NCBI GenBank assembly: GCA_004835665.1
Contig: RBKR01000009.1
Span: 806,001-870,000 of the forward strand
Source of the DNA: Phoma sp. XZ068
Taxonomy: Eukaryota > Ascomycota > Dothideomycetes > Pleosporales > Didymellaceae
DNA length: 64,000 nt
Reading direction: 5' to 3'
Shown here: one piece after another, positions 1 through 12,270 of the stretch
Layout of the letters: every line of letters begins with the position of its first letter
Position numbering within the stretch: the first letter of the stretch is position 1
Notes under the pieces: model-generated
Seen by the model: the letters and a program-made list of their open reading frames with translations, nothing else
What the model was told of the DNA's origin: nothing
Database searches by the model: none
Translations under genes and position numbers: made by a program

Positions 1-545
1 ATGAGCTTAGACGAGACACTAGACATCCACATTACGAACACGCAGAACACATTCAAATAAAACGAAAGTATCAATTAGCTTGTCAGGCGTGGTGTAGGTC
101 CACGGGTGCGTCCGTCAGTGAACGTCAGGGAAGCTTTCCATGCCATTCTCTACCAACACACCATCAGATGCACTCTTCATCTTGGCAAACCACATCAAAT
201 CACATCCCCGGCCCACGAGGACAACATACTGGCCGTGACTGAGATGAAACGGCGAAGTGGCATGACAGTGAGGCGCAAGGCTGAGATTTACGCCCAATGC
301 AGCTTTATCTTGCCTACTTGAGCTGTCCAATCACGATGCGCTGACTATTATTTCAGCCAATCATTCCATTTGTGTGCCCTCATTAGCAGGCACATACATA
401 GCTGCTGCGCCTTGGAAATCCTTCAGCCTGATAGTCCTTCGAGCTGATACAAGAGTCAAATATCGACTAGGTCCTTTGGAACGGGACCCACCTGCAATGC
501 AATAGCACTTTCTTAGCCACTCCATTAGTCCAAGGCGGAATCAAG
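1..545. other. Intergenic, upstream of the CorA-like gene
   Basis: No coding exon, RNA gene or repeat is recognisable here. The short open frames at 106-330 lie on both strands at once and have no family resemblance. The last part is presumably the promoter and 5' UTR of the gene starting at 546. Confidence 0.5.
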
Positions 546-2542
546 ATGGCAGAATCTGCTCAACCGGAGTACCCTCTCGGCCAGACTTCGTATATCGCAG
601 CATTTGACGATGGTACGTTGCCTATTACGCTTAAGCTTCCTGCAGCCAACACCTAAGTAGGTCAACTTGCTCAGAGCGAACTGAAGGAAAGTGAGCCATC
701 CTGGCGGTCTGAAGGCTACGCAAAGGATTCCAGCGTCCATATTCTGGATCATCACTATGGTGTCGGTAGAGCTCGAACGTGTAACGACAGTGAACTTGAG
801 GAAGTCTTGGTGGGTTCTTTTCGAAATCAATCGTTGGATCAATCGCTGATTATTGATCTAGGCTGAGCCTCCGCCACAACTTCGTTTCATTCTATTACTG
901 CCAAGTGTGCACGAAAGAATTGCTGAAGGACTTTTCGAGGAAGCCAAGAAGGCATACGTCCAGAATGGCATGACTAAAAAGGAGGCTAGTTCTGAGGTTT
1001 TCAAGGCAGTGACTGTACTAAAGAAGAATGAGTTGTATGACAAGGCTGTCGCTGACCCTGCCGACCCTGAGGATCCTCACACATGGAAAGCGGACCGCAT
1101 GAACGTATCCCGAGACGCTCTGTTCCAGATTCTCACCAAGTACGACATTGCACCGGGGACATGTTCGCACATACGAGGCCAAGAACAAATCTTTGGCGCC
1201 CGCACTACCAAGAACATTGGCACTAATGAGGTCACTGCTGTCGGTAAGTGCATGCCAAGCGCCACGCGCAGCTGATATACTCACTCGTTTCAGAGTTCTG
1301 GTATGCTATACGTGCCAGAGCCTACTTCCGAGCCATCGATAAAGATGCTGACCTCAAGATGACTGTTGTCACAAAGTACGATGTAGCGACAAAAACAACG
1401 GTGGTTTTACTAAAATACAGATCATTCAACGATCTGGCAACCAAATTAAAATCCAACCTCATATCTAAATTGAATGAGCTAATTCAGCAGCCAAGAACCC
1501 AGGATATTGCCCATAACCCATTTGCAGTGTCCCTGCTGCATTTCAACTGCACAGCCCAGTGGTACAGGCGAGCAGCGAGAGACCCCAGAGATAGCGTCAG
1601 AGACGAAGAGGAGAAGGCACATGTCCTTTCCAAGCAACACAAAAACGAGTTGAAGGCTATCAATGTTAGGCGATTGCACTTAACCATGCGCAACCTGGAC
1701 CAGGACAAGTTACAGCTCACTCAGATCATCGGCACCATCAAGAGTTTGCGCAAGCAGCACGAGTCCTTTCAGAAGTTTGTAATGAAGAAACCGGCTCCAG
1801 AGGATCGGGATTGGCTGTATTTGCGCGTGGATGAAGAACTGGACCGACTGGATGATCAGCTCAACTATCTAAGGGCATCCATCGAAGATGTTTGTGGCCG
1901 AGCACAAAGACTATTAGACCTGGTCAGTGACAAACTTGAGTACCTACGTAGTGTTGCTATCATCTGACTTTAGTTCCTAGCTCTTCAACCTTGTCGGACA
2001 GCAAAGCGCTCGCTGGAGCGAGAAGGTGGGTACGCAGGCCATGCACGAAGGCGCGAATATGAGAGCGATTGCAACTGTGTCTATGTTATTCTTGCCTGGC
2101 ACATTCATCTCGGTAATTTTTCTCCCACCCTTGTTGATATCCTACTCACAACTTCAAGGGCCTCTTGGGGACAAACCTCTTTAGTCAGGAAGACAGCAAG
2201 TCTTCAGGGTCTGAGGGCGTTGATGGCTCATCATTTCGCGCAGCGAGGCAATGGTGGATTCTCCTGGTGATCATTTTCCCGCTCACGTTCCTAACGTTCC
2301 TGGGCTGGTGGATCTGGCGGAGGAAATCCGAAGCTGTGATTAGAAGCAAGATCATGGAGGAAGACAAAAAGGCTATGAAGATGCAAGAAATCAAGCAAAT
2401 CAACAACAAATCGCACCGACGACGGAGCAGTCTGTCTACAATAGGCAGTAGCCTGGCTAGAACCAAAAATTCTTGGTTCAGGCGATTTTGGAATGAGGAA
2501 CTTGGTTCAGGCGATCTTGAGATGGTCAGATTGCCAGTTTGA
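546..2542 (+). CDS. CorA-like Mg2+ transporter family protein (degenerate GMN motif)
   Basis: Six exons read as one frame: 546-612, 661-809, 862-1243, 1294-1922, 1981-2112 and 2159-2542, giving 580 aa. All introns are GT-AG and about 46-58 nt. The N-terminal 400 residues are soluble and helical, with a FWYAIRARAYFR block typical of fungal CorA/ZntB-like proteins. They are followed by the first membrane helix (SMLFLPGTFISGLLGTN, spanning the last splice junction near residue 453) and a second helix (WWILLVIIFPLTFLTFLGWW). The tail is basic. The CorA pore signature Gly-Met-Asn is Gly-Thr-Asn (457-459), as often seen in this fungal subfamily, so Mg2+ transport itself is uncertain. Likely a plasma or organelle membrane protein. 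Family assignment is firm; exact splice sites are inferred. Confidence 0.82.
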
Positions 2543-2829
2543 GCCTAGTCTGACAGTAGAGCAGCCTAGAGTCAGCCTTGTCGGCTCTTTTATGGCTTTA
2601 TGCCCGCCAGTGTTCTGTTACTTCCCCGCAGAGGCAATACGAATACCTTGACCTACCTCTGTGCCGACTTATTGCATCAGCTGCAGTGCATGCCATTGTG
2701 AAGCACGCCATTTGCATGACGCTATCGGCTCACGTAACTGCTCCTATTGATATACAACACCGCGTCTGCATTTGATTTTTTCGTCCCAACCCTTCAGAAG
2801 CGGCAAAGTTGATTTAAACACTGCCCATA

Positions 2830-3795
2830 ATGACCAAGTTTACCTTTCCTCCTTTGACTGCGGGGCCGCCTTCTCGACGTAACTGGTACAAAGAGCTTCT
2901 TGATGACCCTGAGTGCCACGGAGATGCAGTCAGTGACTCTAGCTAGATGGCACGTCGTTTCCAGACTAATATCAGCTAGACACGGGTCCAGGAAGCTTAC
3001 GAAACCCACAGAGAAGCGTGGAGAGAAAAGCAAATCGAGCTATTTTCCATGACGGAAACGAATCCCGTGACGCCTGACCAAGCCCTCATCAAGCACCTTG
3101 CTTGTCAAAAGAGGCGTCGTGACGGACTTGGGTCTGACGAGCAGGCCAATACCGAGGCTCAAGAGATGAATTGCTGCGTGATTTGGGCAAGGCCTCCTCG
3201 AACTGTCCTCGATACGATAGAGACTATTCAAAACGACCTGTCCAGGCTCATTGGACATGACTTGTATCTTATCTCAAGGAAGGACCTACACCTGTCAGTG
3301 ATTGAATTGTCACATCGCCATACAGTACCGCAGCTTCGCAGTGTGGTTGATGAAATCGGATCGTCGCGGATTCAGAACATCCTCGATTTGGTTTCGAAGT
3401 TGCACAATAAACCAGAGTTGATGTCACCAACAATCAGTTTCGACAAAATGGGAATTGCTCTGAACTACCTCCCATCTGACGCCAATCCATATACCTATCA
3501 TCATCTGAGGAGTGACATGCACGCCCTGGCACTGGACAGTGGGGTCAAAGGTATGGACATGTGCTACACGGCTCCTTCCGCACACATAACCCTGGGGAGG
3601 TTCATTAGCAACAAGTTCTTCGAGTCTTCCGAAGCTAGGAGGTGTTTCGTCCGGCTCGTGAAGGATTTTAATGATTCACAGGAAGGGATGGAACATACAT
3701 GGGTGGTGGGTGGCAGTGAAGGCCTTGAAATGCAACTGGGGTATCTGAAGTTTGGTAGAGAGAGTAGCAAGGCCGATATGATTAGCAAGGTGTGA
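2830..3795 (+). CDS. 2H phosphoesterase (RNA ligase/cyclic phosphodiesterase-like) family protein
   Basis: Two exons, 2830-2928 and 2980-3795, encode 304 aa. The start at 2830 is preferred over the internal ATG at 3049 because the upstream exon joins in frame and extends the protein with a charged helix (TRVQEAYETHREAWREKQIE) usual in fungal members. The protein carries two H-x-S/T signatures of the 2H superfamily: HLSVIEL near the middle and HITLGRF towards the C-terminus. These histidines form the active site that acts on 2',3'-cyclic phosphates or 2'-5' linkages in characterised relatives. The substrate here is unknown. It lies on the same strand as the CorA-like gene, 287 bp downstream, without signs of a shared function. 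Confidence 0.78.
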
Positions 3796-4155
3796 CACGG
3801 TCAAATGCAATCAAATTGCTTAGTTGTGAGCTGAAAAATACAGGTGCGGTTTATGTAACTCTCATTCTCTCTTCTGCGCTTTGACGTGCATATTGTGACC
3901 TACGTTGAGATAGGGATTGCAATATCATCACGGAAACCCCTGTATTACAAAGGGTACCATCCACAAATGCCACTAGGTGCATGTGAAAGAGCAGGCTATT
4001 CTTCTACCTTCATGAATTTTCGACTATATCATCGCGCGAGTTTACCTTCACTCAGGTCGGTGTAAGGCATTGCCTCACAACTAGATCTTTGTCTAACAGC
4101 CCACTTTGTCCTCAATCCTAGTATCCAAAACCAACAACTCATCCTCCCGCGACGA
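3796..4155. other. Intergenic
   Basis: Nothing recognisable. Presumably the 3' UTR of the phosphoesterase gene and the former promoter of the metalloprotease pseudogene. Confidence 0.5.
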
Positions 4156-5261
4156 ATGCGAACAACAAAATTGCGTTTGATTCTCTTCTGCCTTCAGCTT
4201 CACCATGTTGGCAGGTACTTCAGTGGCCTACAACTGCAACAGCTACGCCTTCCCACTGGACGGCTCCTGGGCTCTCGACCAAGTTATCTCTGTTAAGACC
4301 AACACCACAGACAAGTTCATCGATGCCAATCTCGATGGCAATGGCTCGGCCGACATTTCGGGAAATCCCGGCGGCCCTGTGCCTTGAGAGCGCGACGAGA
4401 ACAACCTGTTTCATGCGCGACTACGACCGCCGCTTCCTCGCCGACATGTTTGAAGCGACCATTGAAGAGTGATGGAACGAAATCGGGCGAGCTGGCCCAC
4501 GCTCTGGTCACGGTCCTGCTATGAAGGAGGTCGACGAAGACATGATTCTGTGTACTGCATGGTCCCAACCACTGAGGAAGGATGGAATAACAACGTTTCT
4601 TGTGACACTCTACCTATACAGTACACTGGCGGTACAGAGAGATCATGCTCAGGCACCATTGGTCTGCAGCGCACTAACCCGCCGACACATTGGAATATGC
4701 GTCTCTCGATGGATGCGCCGCATCTTATCCAGGACACTATGCATGAGCTGGGTCATGTTTTCGGTAAGACGCTCGCATCATTATCGTCTTTCTTTGTGTT
4801 ACCTTAGATTATGATACTGACCTTACTCTGGGCATGTAGCATGAGCACCAACGCGCTGACCGCGACAAATACATCCAATTCCTCCACCGCAACCTGCGCG
4901 ACCACCGCTCCTGTTTCCATCAGGCCAAGATCCAGGAGCCTAATATCACTGAAGATGGTCTCTACCTGGACTACAAGAATGCCGCACGCTACGACTGTGG
5001 CTGCCGCGAGTACACCAAGGAGGTCAGCATCAATGGCAAGACGATTAAAGCTGTTAGCAACGCTTTCGATTACGAAAGCATCATGATGTACAACTCTTTC
5101 GACAATGGAAAGAGAGACTGCATAGGTAAGTTCGATCAGTGTCCACTGGCTCGCTGGAAGGATCCAGAAGATCGCAGCAAGGGAACGTGCGGGTGGCTAA
5201 CCAAGCCGGCGTGGTCTCAAATTTGAACTACCAGTGGGTGAAATCAACGTACCCGTGGTAA
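4156..5261 (+). pseudogene. Astacin-like (M12A) zinc metalloprotease, decayed
   Basis: Astacin landmarks are present but scattered over three frames. HELGHVFG lies at about 4740-4764, the second half HEHQRADRD at 4840-4866, and the Met-turn SIMMYNS at about 5080. A signal-peptide-like start (MRTTKLRLILFCLQL) at 4156 is in a different frame from the next block at 4205. The frame must then shift before the CFMRDYDRRFLADMFEATIEE block, which ends in an in-frame TGA at about 4471, and shift again before the HELGH block. An intron after HVFG (donor near 4765, acceptor near 4839) does not keep phase. The natural C-terminus, LNYQWVKSTYPW then TAA at 5259-5261, needs one more shift near 5190. At least four lesions cannot be explained by introns, so I call it a pseudogene. 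Live orthologues would be secreted proteases. Confidence 0.68.
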
Positions 5262-5892
5262 GAACCGCTGCTGAAGTAGGATTGACTTTGTAGTCCCGAG
5301 CATGTTGAAACTTCAAAGTACGTTGCTATTGTTAATCCTGTTGTTTAGAAGTCCTCTATAGTATTTCCAAACTCGAAGCAGTGGGACCAAGTACGCCATG
5401 GTTCTGTAGAGCACCTCACAGCTAGACCTAGTACTGCGTATCAGAACTTGAGAATAGAATTCCTAAACTCAATCGAGACCATCGTATGCTAGAATGATAT
5501 GTAAGGTGAGCTGCTTGGCTCTCAACATTGGAAGATCTGCAAGGGGCTAGCCAATGGCGGCGAAACGGAGAGTAGGGAGGGAGGGAGGTACTTGCAGCCC
5601 TGCAGATGGTATCAGCTTCCATTGGCGCAAGCAGGCAGCCGAAAAGCCTCTCGTCTAACCGATCACACCTTCAGAAGCCTGTGCCACCTCAACATCCCTC
5701 AATGCCCTCGAACCCCAATCACGATACCTTCCCCAACCACGCACGTAGCCGTCGTTCCGTGCATCCCCGAGCTTACCGTCCCAACGAATTCACAGGAACT
5801 CAACATCTGCACGCCCCGCATATTCGCCTACGCAATCGCCTTCGTACCTGCAGGTAGCCATTAGCCTTCTCAACGACCTGCCAACGCCAAGG

Positions 5893-5906
5893 GACCCCCG
5901 GGGGTC
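5893..5906. repeat. 14-bp perfect palindrome
   Basis: The sequence gacccccgggggtc equals its own reverse complement. About 50 bp further, the CCACCGCGG word occurs twice (near 5950 and 5972). Function unknown. Confidence 0.5.
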
Positions 5907-6049
5907 TTAGAAATAGTAAGCACATCGGGGGACACCGTCTTCTTGTAGTTAAATCCACCGCGGCGTCGCAAGAGGCTAAAGCCACCGCGGTGAAAGTCTG
6001 TGTCGCTGCTGGGAGAGTGCAGGGACGTCAGGTACCCGCTTCTATGCTG

Positions 6050-6078
6050 TCACATGCCAGAGTTTTGCTGGCATGTGA
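6050..6078. repeat. Perfect inverted repeat (11-bp arms, 7-nt loop)
   Basis: The left arm tcacatgccag (6050-6060) and right arm ctggcatgtga (6068-6078) are exact reverse complements around agttttg. It would form a stable hairpin. It is not next to a gene end, so neither a terminator nor a regulatory role can be argued from position. Confidence 0.55.
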
Positions 6079-6578
6079 AAGCGCACGGGCAACGCTATTG
6101 CGATTTGCGCACCGAAAACGACACTGACACCGAAGGAAGCTCCCGACTTTAGAGCTTGAGCACTGATTCCCGTACCGTAGTTTCCGTTCGCTTGAGAAGC
6201 GAGCTGTAGCCAAGGGCCATGGGGTCGGGTTCTGGGGGTGTGCATGTGTTGAGCTTATCTCGACGACAGGGCGGGACTAGTGGGACGTGAGGGGCTTTGC
6301 TAGGAAGACGGTACTTTCCACTTGCTGCAGCACGTTATCGCAGGCACGCATTCCAAAGTTCACATTGCTGCTCTTATCACAGGTTGTGCACGAGAACTCA
6401 TTTGGTAACTGGTTGAATTGCATTACAATGGGTAACAAGGTGGTATGGCGGGTCTAAACAACGAAAGTGGCTCCCAAACACCCGCGCCTCACGAACTAAT
6501 ACATCTCTTTTCGAGAATTGGGTCACGCTCCATTTAATATGCATAACATCAATCGCAATGCGCACACACACTATGCTC

Positions 6579-9500
6579 CTAGAACTGTGCGATGGCGACA
6601 GAAACAGCCTGTTCATCTGAGTGGCTGATGCTGATGTTGATGCTCTTCACGCCAACGCGCTTGGCCTCTTCTTGAGCATGACCGGAAAGCTGGCAGAAAG
6701 TTAGTAATGGTTTCGTGATCTCACTTAGGTAGAAAAGCTTACCTCGACAACTGGTGCACCAGTGTCGTCGTTACTAATCTCGATATCCTTCAGGGCAGCG
6801 CCTGCGCCCAGGCCCTTCACACCGAGGGACTTGAAGACAGCCTCCTTTGCTGACCACTTGCCAGTGAAGCTGGCCTGAGGATTAGCGGCCTTTTGGCAGT
6901 AGGCAATCTCCTTCTTAGTGAAGTTGCGCTCGATAAAGGTATCATTCTCGATGTTGATGGCGTTCACGCTCTCAACGTCGACACCGACCTTCGTGTTCGC
7001 CGAGGCGGTGGCCTTAGTCAGGGACTCAACCATCTTTTGGGTCTCTTCGGCCTTCTTGTCCTTCTTGGGGTCTGCAGCGACCTTCTTTGGGTAGCCGTAT
7101 GTGGCAGTCTTCTTGTCCATGGTGACACGTGCGCGAGGGTTGAGGAAGACCTCCTGCATCTTGTCGTCCTCGTAAGGAGCCTTGTCCTTGGCGCGGAACA
7201 TGGTGTTGTTGATAAGACCATCGTGGAAGTAGCGGTAGGCCTTCTTTTGGCGAGCCTCAACCTTCTGCTTGTAGGCAGCAAACTGAGTGTGCTCAAGAGC
7301 GGCGTACAGGTACTTGGGGTGGATACCGATAGCCTGGGCACCCTTCTGACCGAAACCGAACGAGGTGACGGAGAAAGCCTTGATGCCATCGGTCTGGATT
7401 GCTTGCGAGGGGTAGACGATGTAATCAAACTGCACCATGATCTTGTCGACATTGTCTGCGTTACGGTTACCGGGGACGAGACCGGTGTTGAGAACCTGCA
7501 GACAGCCGTTGAACATCCAGGCTCCAGCAGCACCCTTAGGGTGACCAGTAAGGTACTTCTGGAAGATGCCGAGCAGTGCATTGCCCTTCTTGCGGCCAAG
7601 GTGACGCATCTGTTCGCAGATAACGCTGGACTCGTTCTTGTCGTTGGCAACAGTAGATGTGCCGTGGAACGAGGCGACGTCAAGGTCATCAATGGTGAGG
7701 CCCCAAGTAGCAAGGGCACCACGAAGAGGCGCAATGCGAGGGTCCTTCTTCCAGAAATTGTTGCCAAGGCTGTTGAGGGCATCCTTTTCTTGTCGCTGAG
7801 CCTCAAGCTCAATGTGATTGGCACGCTCCTGGAGATATTCAGCCTCGCTGAAGTCCTCGGAGGCGGAGTCCTTGATTGCGGCGACTTCCTCCTGAAGGTA
7901 CAAAAGCTCAGACTCCTGCCACTGCTTGATCTGTTTGCGGCGGAGATCCATCTGGCGCTTCCTGTACTTGATGTCGAGAAGAGGAGAGGGGAACTTGGAG
8001 GCTTGCTCGCGAGCAGTGGTCAACACACCCTTACCAGGAGCAGGGACGGAACGACCAATCTTGTCAGTAGCAGTAGCTGTGAAGCCAAGAACACCATAGA
8101 TGGGAAGACCCATGTCGAGCGCCAACTTCGCATCCATGATGACCTGCATACCGCAACCTTGGGATTCCATGAATCCATTACGGGTTGTGGTAGTAGGACG
8201 GGACATCTCCTTGGGTGTGCGACCGTGAGCAAACTCATCCTCGGCATTGCTGGTAGCCTTCATGTTGGCGAACTCGTAAGAACCTTCCTCCTGGAAGTCA
8301 TCGAAACCACCAACGAAGCAGACACGAGCCTTGCCCTCAACAATGGTATCGTAACCGATATCGATGGACTCGACAGCAGTAGCGCAAGCACCGACAGGAG
8401 TCTTGATGGGTCCAGTGGACGACATGAGCAACATGTTTACCCAAGCGCTCATGGTGTTGATGAAAGACTCCTGGAGAATATCCTTCTGGACAGGCTTGTC
8501 GAGGAAGCGATCCTTGTACATTCCCCTCAGAGCGGTGGTACCACCGATACCGGAACCGACACAGTTACCGACCTCCGACAAGTGGACATACTGGTAGAAC
8601 TCGTAGGGGTCGGTGATACCGCTGGCAAGCAGACACTCCGCTGTGGACACAAGGACGAAGAGTGTGACAGGGTCGACTTGGGAGATGATGTCATCGGGGA
8701 CACCGTACTTCTTCGCATCCCAGCCGGTAGGGATCTGACCAGCAACGAGACGATCGAAGCGCAGAGCCTTGGGGATGATGAGAGTAGCACCCTTCTTCAT
8801 GCGAACGGTGTACTCGCCGGACTCCTCGATAGCGAAGATCTCGACCTTATCGCCATGCTGGCGCTTGAACTCCTCGGCCGTCTCCTTCGACGCCTCGAAG
8901 GGGTCAAGGTCCTCCTCGATCTGGATCTCCTGCATAAGCTGCTTCTTGTTGGGATCATAGCCATTGAACAGCTCTGGCTCGATAAGACGGATACCGCTGT
9001 GCTCAAGGATGTACTTCTCGTACTTGGGCTTGACGTCCTTGTCATCGACAGGCTCACCAGTCTTGGCATCGACCCAGCCAGAGTAGCTCTTACCCTTGAG
9101 CGGACCATTGTGGTTCTTAATGAGACCCATGATCCAGGCCATTTCGAGGCAACCCTCAAGTGAGAACTCGCCGTATGCTTCCATCTCCCAGCGGGTTCTG
9201 GAGTTACCCCAAGGACCAACTTCAGCGAAACCGGTGACGACAACAACCTTCTCAAGATCGACCATACCCTTCAGGTCCTCATTGAGAGGCTTGACCTCGG
9301 CATCCCAATCAGGCAGCTTGGGGAAGTCAAACTTCATGTTGGCTCTTGGCTCGATCTTAGCCTTTTTGTACAAAGCCTCACTAGCCTCGCCGTTGACAAC
9401 CTTGTTCTCGATGGCGTTCTCCTTGATGACAGCCCTACGGACATCGCTGGTCTCAGTGAGCTCCTTGCGGAGATCAGTCATAAGATCCTTGAGGTTAGGG

Positions 9501-12270
9501 ATGTACTGGAAGCCACCGTTGAGGTCAGCCCAGACAGGCTCAATCTGGCAGAGGTTGACAATGGCCGGTGCCATCAGTCCAAGCAAGTTGAAGGCCATCT
9601 CCTGCTGAGAGAAGGTGCGGACACCATACTTCTCAATGCCCTCAGCAACGATGTTGTTTGCGCCCATGAGACCAGTGCCACGAGTCCAGCCGATAACTGC
9701 ACCGCAGATGGTGAGGTAGTTGCTCCAGCTCTCTGAATGCCATCTTGAGAAGAGAGTCTCAAGAGACATCTTGGACTCGGAGTAGAGACCATCGTTGCCG
9801 AAGGTACCGTGGTTGGGGGAGAGGGGCAGGATGACCTGGGCTGGGCGAGTCTCGTAGCCGAAGGTTTGCTTCTGCTTCTTGACGGCTCCAAGCATGCGGA
9901 GGAGGTTGGTCAACATGATGCGGTGAGCAAGCTCAGACTTGGAGTCGATGCTGTCAATCTCGCGACCATTCTCGGGAATGGCAGCGAACGGTACAATGAG
10001 ATCAAGGTCCCAGCCCAAGCCCTTCTTGGGGTCATAGATGTAGTCAACGAGTGCCTCAACGTCCTGGTTGCTGCCCTGGTTGAAGGGCACGACGATGAGC
10101 TGAGAGCCACGAGCACCATAACGGGTGTACATGGACTGGTAGTACTCGGTGACTTCACGGGAGAACCTGGAAGTGGTAACAACAACCTTGGCACCACCGC
10201 TGATCAGACCCTGCAGGACCTGGGCACCGATGGAGCCGGCGCCAGCACCTGTCATCAAAGCATACTTGCCCTGGAAGGTTACACCGTTGTTGGCAGCGTT
10301 CTCAAGGCAGTCAAGGTAGACGCCAGTCAACTTCTTGCTGTACTCCCAGCCGTGGTCGTCCTTCCTCTTCAAGTGGAGGAAAGGAATGGTCTCAACCTTG
10401 CCCTGCTTGGCAGAGCCATTGGCACGACCGTTGCGGGCACGCTTTCCGTTCGCGCCCTTGCCGTTCTCGCTAGGCATGATCTGCCCTTCGTTCATTGAAA
10501 GGGAGCGAATAACATTGCTGTACAGGCTCTTGATCTGCAGCTGTGATGACTTGGAAAGTTTGTGTTGCTGCTTGATGAGCTTGTAGATGCGCTGCAAGTC
10601 GTTCTGGACCTTTGTGCGGTTGCCATACTCAGAGAGCTTGCCTCCCTCGGCCATCTCACGAACGTAGTGTTCCAACTTGCGGACGCTGGCTCGAGGAGCC
10701 TCCTCATAGTTCATGTTGCCGCGGGCATCGATCTCGAGGTGGGGCGCGGTAGGCACGGCGACGTCCTTGTAGACAGGAGCTTCATTGAGAACATCTCGGC
10801 AGTTGTCGATGAGCTGTTGACCAAGCTCCTTCGCAAGCTCGTAGGTCTCACCACGCTCAGTCGGGCAGTGGTCCATGTGGTACTGCATAAAGTCGAGGAG
10901 GAGAGGGTTCGATCGGTTCATGATCGCAATGCAGCGGCTGACGATCTCGCGATCAACGGCCTTGAGCTTGCCAAAAATGATGTCGTAGTACATGGTAAGA
11001 GCATCTTGACGCGCCCAGTTCCAGGACGAGTCATAAACACGCGCCTTAAGGGGAGTGAATTGAGGCTCAATCCCAGAGGCGTAGAACTCGCCGTGTTCGG
11101 TTGTCCAAAGGTCCAATTGCGCTTGGAGCGCCGACTGGGCCTTTGTTGAGTCAACGAATGACTTGTCACCAGCACGGAGGTCAATCTTGAGGTATCTGGC
11201 AAACAGCTCCAGCTGCTGCTTGAAAAGCTGGCGCTGGTCCTTGGTAAGAGCGTCGATGGCGGCAGGATCCATCATCATGCCTCCACCAGCACCGCCACCG
11301 TCGCCGCCGGCCACAGGGGCAGACAGACTGATGCCAGCATTTGCGGCATACTTGTTGGCCTGCTCGTCCAAGAAGGCCTTGCCGTCGTTCTCGGAACCTA
11401 GACGAGCCGCGGGCTCGTTTGTGATTGCGAGCAGCAGAAGTCCGTCCTGTCGTCCCTGTGCCAGACCCCATCTTGTCTCCAAGTGCTTTCGCACAGCTGT
11501 GATGTTGAAGCCACCAGGCATCTTGGAGGACACCATGCGGGCAATAAGGGAGGAGGACTGCTTTCCAAGCTGACCATTGAAGGTAGCCTGCATAGAAGCA
11601 CCGAGCTCGTCGAGGGGGGTATCTTCAGGCTTCTCGGGGGTGGAACCGAATTCCTTGCCCAAGTCTCCGAGAATTTCGTTTTGAAGTGTGGATTTGCCTG
11701 TAGCCTGTTAGCTCGAGTTTCGTCGAATGGGTGCAGTTGCTTACCTCCAACCAAATCCTTGATGGCTTTGCTCAGAGGAATGTCCATGAGAGGCTTCTTC
11801 AGCTTCTGGGCGACCAATGCCCGCAGAATGTCGGTCGCTGTGATTGGTGCATCTGGCACCTGGGCAGCTGGGCCGGCGCTGGCAGCAGGGGCAGCGGCGG
11901 CGGGAGCTGCAGCAGCTGCGGGAGCTGATGAAGCCGCTGCTGGAGCGCCTCCGCTGGCAGCTGGTGCCGCCTCTGGCTCGTCCTCGACAGGGTCTACATC
12001 GTAATAGATGTCTTTGGCATCCTTGTTGTAGCACAGAATCTGGCGCTGGACTGAGAGCGCCGCATCGTGAGCTTCGTATTTGGAGGCCAGTGTGCGCTTG
12101 GCCATGACACCGAGTGTGTCTGCGGGGCCAATCTCGACAATGCGCTCTGTGATGTTCTCGCCGAGGACCACATCCTGCGTCTCAATCCACCTCACAGGCG
12201 AGGCGAATTGATATGCAAGCAGCTCAATGAGCAGCGTGTGCGAGAGCTCCTGCTCGACCTCGGGACGCAT
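6579..12270 (-). CDS. FAS2: Fatty acid synthase subunit alpha
   Basis: Three exons on the minus strand: 12270-11745, 11697-6743 and 6689-6579, giving 1863 aa, normal for fungal FAS alpha. Order of domains: C-terminal piece of the malonyl/palmitoyl transferase (about 1-95); an Ala-rich linker; the acyl carrier protein with phosphopantetheine Ser178 in GGKSTLQ, whose codons straddle intron 1; ketoreductase with a glycine-rich nucleotide loop near 650; ketoacyl synthase with catalytic Cys1280 in GACATAVES; and the phosphopantetheinyl transferase domain from about 1744 (VGVDVESVNAI). The last 36 residues sit in a separate small exon. With the beta subunit it forms the cytosolic alpha6beta6 complex that makes C16/C18 acyl-CoA. 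It is transcribed divergently from FAS1, which suggests coordinated expression. The high match to yeast FAS2 marks it as the primary-metabolism enzyme. Confidence 0.97.

Larger units (their letters stand above)
5262..6578. other. Intergenic, 1.3 kb
   Basis: No convincing gene on either strand; open frames at 5592-5864 and 6028-6245 resemble nothing I know. It contains short perfect palindromes and one hairpin, listed separately. The right end is the 3' flank of FAS2. Confidence 0.45.

Noticed and set aside
5592..5864. Two overlapping plus-strand frames as a small gene
   Set aside because: No start context, splice partner or family resemblance; composition like random sequence.
6893..9163. 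756-codon open frame on the plus strand, opposite FAS2
   Set aside because: It is exactly antisense to conserved FAS2 coding sequence, has Leu/Val/Asp-rich composition typical of the complement of GC3-biased codons, and shows no domain.
9809..11149. Two further long antisense frames opposite FAS2 (9809-10498, 10562-11149)
   Set aside because: Same reason: by-product of strong codon bias in a highly expressed gene.
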